A stretch of 64,000 nt of DNA from Rhizopus sp. PT2906 (taxonomy: Eukaryota; Mucoromycota; Mucoromycetes; Mucorales; Rhizopodaceae). The stretch's first letter is position 1, and every line of letters starts with the position of its first letter. This document shows, in pieces, positions 37,747 through 49,672 of the stretch. The stretch covers positions 62,001 to 126,000 of the forward strand of contig JAMYHX010000120.1 in assembly GCA_025529335.1 (NCBI GenBank). Reading direction: 5' to 3'. The translations under genes and the position numbers were made by a program. The notes beneath the pieces were generated by a model. The model made no database searches. It was not told the DNA's origin and worked only from the letters and a program-made list of their open reading frames with translations.

Positions 37747-38685
37747 TTATCTTGATTTTCTATTGCCTTGCCTTTTTTGTAATTTACAATTGGCTTTAAA
37801 TATACATCCTTCTTCATGCATACGCTTAGCAATGTAAGCTAGATTACGCGCATCGTCTAGACCACTGTGCTCTCGTCCTTTAAAGCTCATGTTTAGGTGT
37901 TCAAGCATTCCATTTATATTCTTATTCTGAGTTTGATGATAAAAGTCTTTAAAGAGCTTTCTGATATTGATCCATGGTAAAGTAAAGTAAGCCGGTCTTG
38001 GATCGATGTTGCTGTGTTCTAGCTGTTTTGTGATAAAATCACGTATATCAAATGGACCATCTATTCATCGTCAATATCTGAGGTGTGTCTTTACATTTCA
38101 TAATTACCTGTGACAAAAACTGCACTTGATGATTGAAAGAGATTGTATTTTGCAAGAAACTCTTGAAATTGATTGAGTACGTCAATAAAAATAGGGCTAT
38201 TATCAACCGTGTCTTGTGAGATCCCTGTTAGTTTCATACAAAATTCGGATAAGGTAGGATTTATTGTTGGTTTGACGTAGGATCTGAATTCATCAACCTG
38301 CAATAATAAAAAGGTTAATCAATTAAAGTGATAACCAAAAAAAAAAGAGTCAACTTACAATTTCAAAGGTTTTCCCATCCACTAAAACTACAGGAAACTC
38401 TATTATTTCATTCGCATATTTAAACCCTCCATTCTCTATACAGGTTGCTTCTACATCAAAAAACAGGTAATAGTCAAAAGGTTGTTTACTAGAGCCTTGT
38501 TAGATCTAGTCTCAAGACGTCTTCCTTTTGTTTTACTTTATTTTGGGTTCTTCTTCTTCTTCTTCTTTTTTCACTTCCTTGGCCTCTTTTTTTGCCTTCT
38601 TCAGTCTTTCTTTTAGCTTTGTTTTATTTCCTTTTGTGCTTAGACCTAATTGTTCCAAGGCTAATCTCAGTTCTTCTACTTTCAT
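37747..38685 (-). CDS. ERI1: ERI1-like 3'-5' exoribonuclease with N-terminal SAP-like domain
   Basis: Four exons give about 265 residues. Residues 1-35 resemble a SAP motif (VEELRLALEQLGLSTKGNKTKL), followed by a Lys/Glu-rich linker. The DEDDh exonuclease core follows: ExoI FFDVEATC, ExoII in TDGPFDIRDF, and ExoIII GREHSGLDDARNLAY with catalytic His and Asp. SAP plus DEDDh is the ERI1/3'hExo plan; these enzymes trim 5.8S rRNA and histone mRNA ends and degrade siRNAs. Mucorales have an active RNAi pathway, so a role limiting small RNAs is plausible but inferred. Confidence 0.85.
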
Positions 38686-38793
38686 TTAATATATAAAAAA
38701 AGAAGAGCAAAAGTTTTGTTCTCCGTAGAGTTAAAATTCAGGTCCTGTTTCTTTTCTCTCTTTTCTTTCATTAAATGATCTTTACGATAAAGT

Positions 38794-40881
38794 ATGCCAA
38801 CCAATAATCTAGACAATCACGAAGAGGGTGTCCTCGGATCAGATTCCGAAGATTCTTTATTCAGTACAGGCTCATCTCATCACTTTGACAATGACCGAGA
38901 CGATCAAAGTTTATTACCACTCACTCAGCATGCAAATACATCAACGACATCTGTATTCTCCTTTGAGACTATACCAATGATCCCTCTTTCACAGACGCAG
39001 ACAAGAGGTCCAGAGCTACAAAAAAAGGTATCCCTTCTGAACGGACTCGGTCTTGTTGTCGGTATGATGATCGGAAGTGGTTTATTTAGCTCTCCAGGTA
39101 CCAAAAATTAGTTCTTTAGAAAAGAGAGAGATTAACTGACCCAATTTATCCAAAGGACCTGTCTTGGAATCATCAGGTGCTTATGGAACCGCTCTTGTTG
39201 TGTGGTTTATATCAGGTTTACTAGCATTATGTGGTGCCTTGTGTTACGCTGAGCTAGGTACAATGCTCCCAATGAACGGTGGAGAAACTGTCTATCTGGG
39301 CAGAGCATTTGGAAGTTTAGTTTCCTTTATGTTTGAATTTATTACAATCATTGTTCAAAAGGTAAGGAATTTTATCGTTTATAAAAAAAAAGGAGATATT
39401 AAGCCAAGATTTAGCCTGGAAGTCTTGCCATCATCTGTATTGTGTTTGGTGAGTATGTGTCACGCATTGCATATCATACCTATTTCTTCAATATACCTCA
39501 CGACTCGGATGATGCTGTTGAATTAGCAGACGCCATTATACCCAAATTTCTACCCAAGCTACTTGCTGTAATATGCCTATTTATTTTGACTTTTATCAAT
39601 GCTATTTCAGTTCAAGCAGGTATTCGTGTTCAAGACTTGTTGACGGCCATCAAGGTATTAACAGCCATCGTGATATCTATTACCGGAATCGTTGTCCTAT
39701 CCAAAAGAGAACCTATCTATGGCGACAGTAGTATCCAAGGTGACCCATTTCATGGAATTGGTTCGATTAGCTATGGTCAAATCGCCTTGGCATTTTATTC
39801 AGGTACAACCCAAAAGAATGAAGAAAATAGAATATTAACAATGCTAAACAAAAAGGTCTATGGGCGTATGATGGATGGAACAACTTGAATTATGTTTCGG
39901 GGGAAATGAAGAATCCTCATAGAGATTTGCCTCGTGTGATCATTTTTGGTATTCCACTCGTCGTCTTTTGTTACATGCTATCCAATGTTGCCTATTTGGC
40001 CGTTCTAAGGCCAGAAGTTGTGATGCATTCGAATACGGTTTCAATGGACTTTGGCAAAAAGATCTTTGGTCCTTCTGGTGGCATCTTGTTTGCTGTCTGC
40101 GTGGCACTGAGTTGCTTTGGGGTAAAAAAAAAAAAGAAGGAGGATCTCTTTTATGTGATAGATAACTAACTACGATTTTGAAAGTCTGCTAATGCTAGTG
40201 TATTTACAGGGGCACGTATTATTTATGTATCAGCAAAACAAGGTCATATCCCTGGCCTCTTTGGAAAGTTGAGTCAATCTAGACAAACGCCTATTTTGGC
40301 ATTGCTTTTACAGGCAGCATTGACCGTCATCATGATCATGATAGGCTCTTTTAGAGTGCTTGTTAACTTTTATTCATTGACTGCTTGGATGTAAGTAACA
40401 GCAAGCTTGGTAATCATAGCGACTAACACAAGGCTATGCAGATTTTATTTCCTAGCGGTCTTTTCACTTTTAATCTTTAGATATACCGAACCAGATCTCA
40501 ATAGACCGTACCGTGTCTGGCTATCAACACCCATCTTATTCTGTCTGGTTGCATTGTTTTTATGTACTACGCCTTTTATAGAAGCACCTATAGAAAGTCT
40601 TATTGCCGTCGGTCTCATCCTATTGGCTGTTCCAATATGGCTCCTTCATGTCAAATTTGGGAACAAGATATCAAAAGGCTGGAATTGTAAGTGATCAATC
40701 ATGAAAAAAGGGAAGGGGGCATACTTACAATGATGTGCACCAATTTACAAAAAGGAGAAAAGAGTGGCCGGTGTGTGTGTTAGAAGGGAGTATACTGATC
40801 TTCATTTATGTAGATATTACGCTACGATTTAATAAAAACCGTGGTTATCACGGTGTAGAAATGACAGAAATAGAGGACTAA
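38794..40881 (+). CDS. Amino-acid permease, APC/LAT family
   Basis: About seven exons give roughly 550 residues. A hydrophilic, Ser/Asp-rich N-terminus of about 80 residues precedes twelve predicted membrane helices. The APC signature is seen in helix 1 (GLGLVVGMMIGSGLFSSPG), followed by helix 2-3 SSGAYGTALVVWFISGLLAL and CYAELGTMLPMNGGE, then WAYDGWNNLNYVSGEM, typical of LAT/MUP1-like carriers. Probable plasma-membrane uptake of neutral amino acids or methionine. The penultimate exon ends KISKGWN and the last short exon gives YITLRFNKN and a polar tail. Confidence 0.87.
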
Positions 40882-41953
40882 GACAAGCATAAAAATAGCA
40901 CATAGTTACTTTAAAGTTTTATAGTCTATTTATACTTGCATAATAAAAAGTTATTTAATAAAGACATCTCATACAATTTCATTATACTTCGGTTTACCCT
41001 TGAAAATGGGAGCGAAATCTAAGGTTCAGTTAATATAGATGGCTTTTTACCTGGACTTGGCTTATCAAACGAGTTTACTGGAAACACACTTTATTGCTCC
41101 GTGATACATTAAATCAATGGATTGCATATAAAAAAAAAAGAAGGGGGTAAGCACGGTTCACTTTTAATTTATGTGATAGTTATAAATCCAATTACACTTT
41201 ATTAAAGCAAGAATAGTAAAAAAATAATTTTATCAACTTAAACTAACAATACAAAACATGTAAACATTCGGGTTGTGTTGTCATGACTACATTTTATAGT
41301 AAGTACTGCAGCTAAACAGTCTTCCTTGAAGGACATGGAAACTAAGGAGCATAAAGAAGATCAAAACAAAATAAACCAGGGAACTTATGACTATAATTTT
41401 TGCTTATAAAGCCATTGTTATATATTTATTTCTTTATGTATTTGAGATAGTATAGAGTATGTAAATGAATTCAAATGCTTGTTGATAGCTTATATATAAT
41501 GTGTAATGAATTCTATAAATATCAAGATATGGCATCTGACTCTATTCTTATATTTGGCTGATCAAAAAAATACAAGTTCTTGTCTGTTGAGAATTTATGC
41601 CTGTTTGATCACGAAAGTGATGTTGAAAGAGTGTTCACATATGCATAATAGCACACATTGCGCTCTTTTTACCTCTTATTTTAAATCTGTCATCTTTTAC
41701 AAAATGACAATATCATAGTTGGTATTTTCTTTTTCTTTATATAAATCACGGCTATAACCCTTTAAACCAATTTCTTCCTTAATGTGCATGATGTTTATGA
41801 TCCACACCAAGCTCTATCCAATAAGAATGTCGAGAAGATCACTTTTGTTACAGAAAATAACGGAGGTTAAGACAAAGAAAGAGGGAGCCTGACTATATGC
41901 TTTTTTGCTTATTGATATTCACCAACTTTTTTGTTTTAAACCCATTTTTATGC

Positions 41954-41988
<35 letters not shown>

Positions 41989-42061
41989 CGTATGCTCTGC
42001 ATGCTTATTTATTCTTATGCTTGATTGTTCTTTTCCTTCTTCTTTCTTTTACTTATCCTTT
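40882..42061. other. 1.2-kb spacer with GT microsatellite
   Basis: AT-rich region between two plus-strand genes. A 70-codon ORF at 41506-41718 looks non-coding (hydrophobic, no homology). The only distinct element is the GT repeat near its end. Confidence 0.5.
41957..41986. repeat. (TG)15 microsatellite
   Basis: Fifteen uninterrupted TG units, about 75 bases before the start codon of the ankyrin gene, so probably in its 5' UTR or promoter. Likely length-polymorphic. Confidence 0.95.
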
Positions 42062-42785
42062 ATGTCTTTGGACGAATACTATCAAAGCTTTCCCCTTCCG
42101 CCTCTACCTACTTCTACGCAACGCTATCAGAAATACCAAAAGACAAAAATGCATTATGAACTTGAACAGACCATCACTGAAGTAGAGGTTATCGCTATCC
42201 AAGAAAAGTTAAAAACAGCCATGGACAAAATAGTACAAGACTGGACAGAGAGACACGATAGTTTAGTGGATGCTCTAAACGCATCAGAACGCATGAAGAA
42301 AGACCTTGTTGAAAAATACAATAACCAATTACAGAAATATCAAAAGACAGTCAAGGAAATACACTTTTACAGGACAAGCTACGACCAGCTGCTTCTGCGA
42401 CAACATTCCTTGTTAAGATCTAGCTGTAGTTCTGGATCCGGGAGAAGTCTCAAAAAAGGTTACTGCTCGCCACCAAGGTCTGCGTCCCCTTTCTCGACAG
42501 CTTTGACTCCCGTGAATGAAGTTGTCGAGGAGGCACTCTCTCAGGACCAGTTGAAGGACAAAGAAATTCACTCGATGAACTTTGATTCTGACCTCCCTGA
42601 TATCATAAACCACTCTTCTACCATTTCCGAGTGTGATGATTCACTTCAATCACAAGACGACAAACATACTGAAAGCTCAAGAATAAAGAAATATACCAAA
42701 GAAAAAGATGCAATGACCAGAAATAATGAAGAAAATAGTGAAAAAGAAATTGATTCAAGAAATAATGAAAATAATACCGATAGTG

Positions 42786-42816
<31 letters not shown>

Positions 42817-43893
42817 GCGTTCATTGGACCCGGTTGAAGAAACAAAAGTACTCAAGTTTGCTTGTGGTGATGGTTTTTGGAATACGATCGCGAACGGTAA
42901 AGCAAACAAGGAAGAAGTCGTTCAAACTGTCATGTAACGATCGTTGTTCGATAAGTGTGTTTCGGAAGCTTATATATTCTTTGTCGCTAGGAATTACTTG
43001 CGTCGCGGGGGCAACCCGAATGTTGCCAAAAACTCAGATACGGTCAAGAGAGTCAAAGAAGGTTACAGCCTGGTTCATGCATTAGTTGCTATAAAGAATA
43101 CGGTTGCATTACAAAGTGTACTTTTAGCTGGTGCAAAGCCCAATGTGTTCCCATTAACGGATGATCCAAAAGACAAAGTTACCCCCTTAGTGTTGGCAGC
43201 TCAGTTGGGTTACTTGAATGGCGTCAGGCTGCTGATTGAGCAAGCTGGAGTGGATATAACGAATAGCTATGGTCCATCTGGCGAAAATGCGCTGCACGCA
43301 GCTGTTCAGAGTAATTCGAAGTCAGTAGTCGCCTACCTCTTGAAGGCGTCTCAAAACATACTACTTAGGAAGCTTGACACTGCTGGTAAGTTTAGTCATT
43401 CCCCCAGTTTATAATGTGACGGTACAAACAACACACACATCTATACATAGGCGCAACTCCTCTACATTATGCATGTTCTGCAGGAAAATCCGAGTTTGTT
43501 ACTCTTTTGGTAAAAGACTATGGCGCCAAGATGGATGCTCAAGATTCTAAAGGAGAAACGCCGCTTCATTATGCTATCCGTCATCGTCAGTTACAAGTCG
43601 TGACAACCTTGATTCGACTTGGCGCTGATCCAAACGCATGTATTCCCAAGAAGACGCCTACTCCCCTTGACTTGGCTAAATCTGAAGGCTATAAGCTTGT
43701 TGTTGACTATCTCAAGCAGGTTGGTGGCAAGACAACAAAAGAAATTGAAAAAAGGAGGATATCTGTCGTTAGTAGTAATACCAGTACGTTCAGCAGTGAA
43801 AGTTATGGCAGCAATGATACCAACTCTTCTTCTTCAGGTTCCATAAAAAAGTTTTTCCATGTAAAGACAACCAAGTTATTGAAGGGAAAATAA
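42062..43893 (+). CDS. Ankyrin-repeat protein with N-terminal coiled coil
   Basis: Three exons joined at 42936 (GTAACG...GCTAG) and 43385 (GTAAGT...CATAG) give about 560 residues. The N-terminal half contains a coiled coil (residues about 30-115, rich in Glu/Lys/Gln), a Ser-rich region and an Asn run coded by an AAT/AAC repeat. The C-terminal half carries five or so ankyrin repeats: YLRRGGNPNV, VTPLVLAAQLGYLNGVRLLIEQAG, ENALHAAVQSNSKSVVAYLL, GATPLHYACSAGKSEFVTLLV, GETPLHYAIRHRQLQVVTTLIRLGADPN. The tail is Ser-rich and basic. A scaffold or adaptor role is inferred. The start chosen is MSLDEYY at 42062; the frame is open upstream through the GT repeat but that stretch looks non-coding. Confidence 0.82.
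42786..42814. repeat. (AAT)n trinucleotide repeat in coding sequence
   Basis: About nine tandem AAT-type units encode an Asn run in the ankyrin protein just before its first intron. Likely to vary in length between strains without breaking the frame. Confidence 0.9.
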
Positions 43894-43906
43894 AATTTTA
43901 TTGTAT

Positions 43907-44378
43907 TTACATCGTTCTTGGGCCCTGAAGAATGTCTTTAAGATTTCCTTCTGCATCAGAAACTGATCGTTCCCAATATTTTTGTGTTTTCTCTAGTTGC
44001 TTTATCGTTTCGTCCGTTGCAGCAATAGAATCAACATATTGCTTTTTCATGTCACTTAATGGGCTTTGAATGAACCTATCAAGAATACATTAAGACAGAC
44101 CGTACTTGTTTATTCGGCATGATGTTACATCTTTCCAACAGGCTTGTAAGTTTTCGTATTGGGATCCAAGCTATCCAGTTCACGTCGAGTTAATTCTGCC
44201 ATCTTGCGTTCGCGTTGTTTGGCTTGGATCTGAGCTTTGACAGTAGCTACTTGTTGCTGGCTCTGGATATATTTGGCTTGTAATTCAACAAAGACCTACG
44301 TCATGGGTTAAAGATGTAGGTCAAATAACTTGCTTATTTTTTTACCTTGCGAATGGCGTCATCTGAAAGTGTAGCCAT
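43907..44378 (-). CDS. PFD1: Prefoldin subunit 1
   Basis: Beta-type subunit of the prefoldin chaperone, which passes unfolded actin and tubulin to the CCT chaperonin. Three exons give about 122 residues. The two coiled-coil arms flank the conserved PVGKMFIQSP turn (compare GRMFIL in other species): MATLSDDAIRKVFVELQAKYIQSQQQVA, then LTRRELDSLDPNT, and ERSVSDAEGNLKDIL at the end. The junction codon Met in GKMF is split by an intron with donor GTAACA. The stop is 13 bp from the stop of the convergent ankyrin gene. Confidence 0.92.
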
Positions 44379-45213
44379 TTCGAGTATTAATAAACAGTAG
44401 TTTCCAGTTCAATCTAGAGGTTTTTAACCTTCAGAGACAATAATTAAGCCAATCAAAAATCAATTTGAGATGTAACACAAAGGATTGGAGATAATTTCAT
44501 AAAGAACAGTGTTTGACACGGCGAATGATTTCCTTTTGAAAGAGAGCAGAAAGGTCTTTATCTGCTACCACGAAAAAAAGATCAGCTTAAATCTCTCTGA
44601 AAAGTATGTACTGCAAAGACAAAGGCAAAGCGGGGTTCAGGATCTTTGTAGCAAAAAATGATAGGACATTTGAAGTTTATACAATGAAGATGTTATTTAA
44701 TAGTTTGTATGCATCAATAACTGCCTGACATCTGGAGGACATGCATGTCACAAGCTTCTATGCATATTCAAGTGGCAATATCTTCCCATTCACCATGAAG
44801 GACGCCCTCGAGCTGCTTTACCTTGTGTATCTGATGTCTTTTCTAGCAAATGTACTATCTGAGTGTTCAGTCTTTTTGTTTTTGAAATCAAGAATGCGTT
44901 CTTGGTTATGTGTGATATGGTCAGTATACGATAGATATTGGGTAATTAGTAGAAGCATACACTCTATATTACATTCTTCTTCTGCGTATTAAATGAGAAT
45001 AAGAAGGAAAAAAAAAGAGTAATAGCAACAATCAATATGTAAATAGCAGCCAAGCCAAGCAAAACTTCTCATTAATAGTATTGAGTTCTGCTTCGCGTAG
45101 CAATGTTCTTGCTGAAAAATACACTGAGTTTGAATTGGTTATTCCCATATATAAAAGTTGTTCCTGACTTCATTGTTACCCTTTTTTATCATTTTTATAT
45201 TATATACGTAATC
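44379..45213. other. Divergent promoter region
   Basis: About 830 bases between prefoldin 1 and the AN1 zinc-finger gene. An 83-codon ORF (44741-44992, +) is present but has no recognisable family; I treat it as spurious. Confidence 0.45.
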
Positions 45214-46157
45214 ATGGAGTTTCCTGATCTCGGTAAAAGATGTACAGCACCTGCTTGTAACCTTTATGGTAAGATACCATTAGTAGTACATATGTTTAAA
45301 CAGAAGAAATGACCGGGTTTACTATTAGACTTTTTACCTTATACATGCATTTATTGCAAGCATATATTTTGGTATATATATATATATATATATATATTAC
45401 TATTATCCAATTGATTAATGCCTATACAGTCAAGAGCATTTCAAACTACAGGATCATCATTGTCCAAGCCTGAATGATCCAAATATGGATATTAGGTAGG
45501 AAAAAGAACAGAAACAACAACGACCATTTGCGTAGTCTAATACTTTATATAGAGTGCCTACATGTCCTATTTGTGAAAAGCCAGTATCAGTACCAAGAGG
45601 ACAAGATCCAAATATTAGAGTAAGGTCTATAGATTGTTAAAGTCAACCTCAGTAACCGTTTTATCTGGTAGATGAATGAACATATACAAAACAATTGTGC
45701 GGACCTGAAGCCTAAAAATGACAATACATGCCGTAAAAAGGGCTGCACGACAAAGATGCTTGTGCCAATGCAATGTCCTGACTGTAAGCGTTCTTTTTGT
45801 GTGAAGCATAGATTACCAGTAGACCATCTCTGTAAAGGAAAACAGATAGATGAAAAGCCAGTGAAGCAAACCAATAATACTTCAAGAGCAGAAATGGAAA
45901 GGTATACATCTTACTTTAATATTTCCTTCATTTGTTAACTCATGTTGATAGACAAAGAAAAGATAGAATAGAGCAAAGGAAGCAAGAGATTCATAGACTT
46001 CAATTGAAAGCGAAACAAGGAGTAAGTGTGATGTATATATTCTCTCCCTTAAAGGCATTAACACATGTATCAGAATATTACCGATAATGAACAATTACAA
46101 CTGGCCAAGCTATTATCTTTACAAGGAGACAAACATGGCAAATGCATTGTTTGCTAA
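45214..46157 (+). CDS. ZFAND2: AN1-type zinc-finger protein, ZFAND2 family, with C-terminal CaaX
   Basis: Seven exons give about 200 residues. AN1 finger 1 (CTAPACNLYDFLPYTC, then FCQEHFKLQDHHC), a C2HC-like knuckle (CPICEKPV ... MNEHIQNNC) and AN1 finger 2 (CRKKGCTTKMLVPMQC, then FCVKHRLPVDHLC) are all intact. A helical region follows, including NEQLQLAKLLSLQGD, which resembles a ubiquitin-interacting motif. The protein ends KCIVC, a match to the CaaX prenylation box. Human ZFAND2B is also UIM-bearing and prenylated and works with p97 and the proteasome at the ER, so a similar role in clearing aberrant proteins is likely. An intron contains a (TA)n run at 45373-45399. Confidence 0.88.
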
Positions 46158-46390
46158 CGAATATAGAATAATAATAATAATAGTAAATATAGAAATAATA
46201 GCTTAATCCACTGTTTGCATATCATCAATAAATACCAACATTTGCTAAACAATGTAGTAAATTGTTCATATAGATTTATTATTTGTTTAGCATGCTTTCT
46301 CTTTCCTTAGCTTATGTCTCACGTGTATCTCATGAAAGGAATTCTCTTTTACTACTACTACTACTATTACTACCACTATCAATTGTACTC

Positions 46391-48367
46391 TTAACAGGTA
46401 TGTTTTAATTTTGGAATTGGCATTCTCCCACTACATTTAAAGAATGCTTTGGGTAATATGAATGGTGTCCTGAGAATAGCCTCTAATGCTGTCTTCATAT
46501 GTTGGATACGTTGCTAATGAAGACGATTACTCATGTGAGCATTGTAAAGGAACGATATAATTGATATATACCTCATGTCTTTGATTACCCTGCAGATCAG
46601 AAGCTTTTTCCCATTCTGCAACAGTCTTTACGAATTTTCTACATATCTTCATAAGATTGGATTCTCTAAGGTTGCTAGTGCTATCATCATCCACTCTACT
46701 ATCCATCAAAATCGGAATCAACGTCGGATTCACACAAAAGAACAGATTATTCGAAGCAGCAAAGGAACGCGCAGCATATTCGCATGCTAGGATACATGTA
46801 TTATAGGTTGCAAGTACATGTAAAATCTCTTTATCATCCACCTCCACAGGTTGCTCACTCAAGTTAAATCGAATAGCCAAGTTACGAAAACGATCTGCAC
46901 ATTCTTGCATCCATCTTGACTGTCTTGTTAAGGCTGTCTCATCATTTGTATTCATATTCAAGGTAGATAGTGCCATCCGTATGATAACATTCATCTCCAT
47001 ACGCATTTCTACAAAGTATAGCTGCACAGATGTTTCCTTACCTAATCCATTTAACGCCTGCATGTATAAAGAATAAATACAGGGCACGATTTCCTACTTT
47101 TCTGTGTTCTTACCTTGAGTGCCTCAAGTGTCGTAACATAATGTTTTGTCACAGAATCTATAGTATTGGCTGTAATTGTGTCTATGCTGTTTGGTATTTG
47201 TGTTTCAGCATAGGCTAGAGAGCCTAATGCTCTTAGCCAATATGCACTTTCCTCAGATTGAACCTGTTTTTTTTATTGTGAGTTCTTGCTAATATATATG
47301 TATGTAATAGAACAACATGATTACCTTTTTAAATAAACTCTCCACTATAGCTTGCATGAGTGCAAACCATCCACGACGTCCTGCTTCTAAACCTATGAGA
47401 TAAATGTTCCAGCAATTTGATGTAAACATCTTGTTGATATCATCCCAAGATCCATAGACGTGTAAAAGTGATATCACCTTGGTTGTAAGTTCTTCTGTAG
47501 ATGAGGTATGAAGTAATAATTTTACTAGATTGATCTTTTGTGTTCAAAGTTGAATAATACGGCTATTGATGCTATTAAGCATACTTACAAACATCGATGA
47601 CTTATTCATCCCTTCCTTTAACTTATCAGTGACACTTTCTGCAAGCCAAGATGGCACTTGACGGCATTGTTGTAAAAGAAATGTCAAATATGGTAATAAG
47701 ATGGCAGCAACTTCATCTATTATAAGCTATAAGTATCTTATCATCTTGGCTCCTTTATTTTTACCATCGGCTAATAATAGTGTATGATATGCTTCTTTAA
47801 AAGATGCTTCAAAATCCCATTCATTTAATAGTGTGCAATATCGTGCTTTCATCTTGAGTAGTTCTTTAAGCTATATTTCATTCAAATATTCAGTATATTG
47901 TTCTCTTTTCTCTTCTTGCATACTTTAGCATTATATGTCCCACATAAAAGTTTTGGAGTTGAACCAAAACGTGCTGATTTTATCAGGTTATTTATTCCAG
48001 TTGATAGGGCATCTATCACTTCATGCACTGTTTGATGCAATCTTGATATAATTGGAACATCTATGTCCATTGCATTACGATCTCGACTTGTAAGTGCAAT
48101 ATGTGCAATTGTATATAATAGCTTTGCGCAAGATATGGCCACCGTATATTTTCGTTCGTTTATCGCGTCATGAAGAATAGTTTGACAGTCTCCGATGGAC
48201 GCGATGAGGTTATCGGCTGAAGGGGAATCGATGATCCGAACGATCAAGTGTTGATGAGTAGAGACTAAACTTTGTGTACATTGAAATGCTTTGCTTTGAA
48301 GTTCTGGTTTCCCCTTTGTTGAATTTATAACAAGTAATAGTTTCAAAATATGTGTTTCGTCAAACAT
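46391..48367 (-). CDS. INTS7: Integrator complex subunit 7, C-terminal half as separate gene
   Basis: Seven exons give about 548 residues. The helical-repeat protein begins MFDETHILKLLLVINSTKG and includes CWNIYLIGLEAGRRGWFALMQ, SAYWLRALGSLAYAE, VQLYFVEMRMEMNVI and, in the last exon, LEAILRTPFILPKAFFK. These fall in the order of the middle and C-terminal INTS7 (compare its WTVYRIARQASRMGNHDMA..., FWLNSLKEFSHAEQ and ...FQRYFFQKL). The N-terminal part of INTS7 is absent here but is encoded by the adjacent gene on the other strand, starting 62 bp away. Integrator cleaves snRNA and paused Pol II transcripts. The final exon (46391-46510 approx.) needs an intron starting GTATAT. Its first ATG follows no upstream coding exon. 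Confidence 0.7.
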
Positions 48368-48428
48368 GTAGAAATGAGATAAAAAAGGAACGACATATTT
48401 CTTTTCTTTTTCTTATTATTTTTATAAA
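48368..48428. promoter_or_regulatory. 61-bp bidirectional promoter between INTS7 halves
   Basis: The start codons of the two divergent INTS7-like genes are separated by only 61 bp. The spacer is AT-rich with a T-rich run and TTTTTATAAA directly before the plus-strand ATG. Both genes must share it for transcription initiation. Confidence 0.6.
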
Positions 48429-49559
48429 ATGAATGATGGCAATGACTTGGAAGTAGCTTATAAAGTTCTTTTAGAATTAGAAACAAGGTTCAATCAAAAG
48501 CCTCGCCCTGGTAATTTGGGTATTCATGGGCCACAAATACAGGCACTTACTGGATATGTGCATGTATTTAAACAGCATCCTCATCCGCTGATTATCAATA
48601 CTGCTATATTGAAGCTTGCTGACTGGTTTCGTTCTTAGTAAAGAAATAGAAAGAGAATTGATTGGCATGTTATTAATAACCCAAATAATAGCAATAATAC
48701 CGTCAAGCTTTATATTTTAAAGGTGTTTAAAGAGGCATCACACCATTTGGAGAAAGTGATGAATGTGGATGAAACAGTCAGACGTATTTTACCTATTCTT
48801 GGCAGTAATGATCCTATCGCAAGATCGCTTACATTAAGGTAATATACTTTCTTTCTATTAATAATAACCTAGATTGATTTTGACGTGCATGAATTATTAA
48901 TATAGAGTCCTTGGATGTATGTCTTCAATTATAGCAGAGAAGCTGGATGTTCAATTTGGGTAAAATACTCTTATTATCTATCTATACATATACATATAAC
49001 ACCAAGTATTCTTTTATAGTATTATCCAAAGACTAGAATTAGCAACTTATAGAATAGAGTTACAGGCAGCTATTTGGGCAAGTGATCAAATATGTGAAAA
49101 ATCAAGTCGATTTGCTGCAGTCATATTTCCAAAGATTGATAAGAAATTAAGAGGTAAGAAGAGTGATATATACACAAAATGGCCTAATCAAACGGTGTCT
49201 CTAGATTCCTTTATCCCTCTCAGTATCAAGTTGACAATAGTAAAGATATTCAGACATATGCACGAAGACATTGGGATGACAAGAGAGGCTCAAAATACGT
49301 GTCTAAACTTATTGAATGATCCAAATGCTGATAGTGAGTTAGTCATTGTCACACTGAGGACATTAACACTCTTGATTAGTAAAGGTGTCATTGATCGAAA
49401 GGAACAGGTAAGAAAGAAATGAAGAGTATGTATGCTTTATTTACACATGTGTGCAACAAAAAGATTGATAGATTACTTGATTATGCACTGAATGACACCA
49501 GAGATAGTGTTCGTTATAGCGCCCTTCATGATCTGTCTATACTCCAGAAAACATTGTAA
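48429..49559 (+). CDS. INTS7: Integrator complex subunit 7, N-terminal half as separate gene
   Basis: Six exons give about 280 residues that align well with the first third of INTS7: FKQHPHPLIINTAILKLADWFRS (compare FQKYPFPILINSAFLKLADVFR), HHLEKVMNVDETVRRI, GSNDPIARSLTLRVLGCMSSII and VIVTLRTLTLLISKGVID. It stops at LQKTL (TAA 49557-49559), only 113 bp before ELP2, and no later exon can be added. Human INTS7 continues for another 600 or so residues; here that part is the neighbouring minus-strand gene. Splicing is canonical and the frame is clean, so this does not look like a pseudogene. Whether the two proteins assemble in trans is inference. Confidence 0.82.
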
Positions 49560-49672
49560 ATTCTACATTTCATACATCATTTCCTAAACTGTAAAGCATT
49601 ATACCTAAGCCACAGACCTATCAAAATAAATTCAGCCGTTAATTTCTATGCACACTTTTTCTACTATTAAAC

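Noticed and set aside
46292..46500. Plus-strand Leu-rich frame (CTA repeat) that could be spliced to a small membrane peptide
   Set aside because: It overlaps the last exon of the minus-strand INTS7 C-terminal gene, and its composition comes from a (CTA)n simple repeat.
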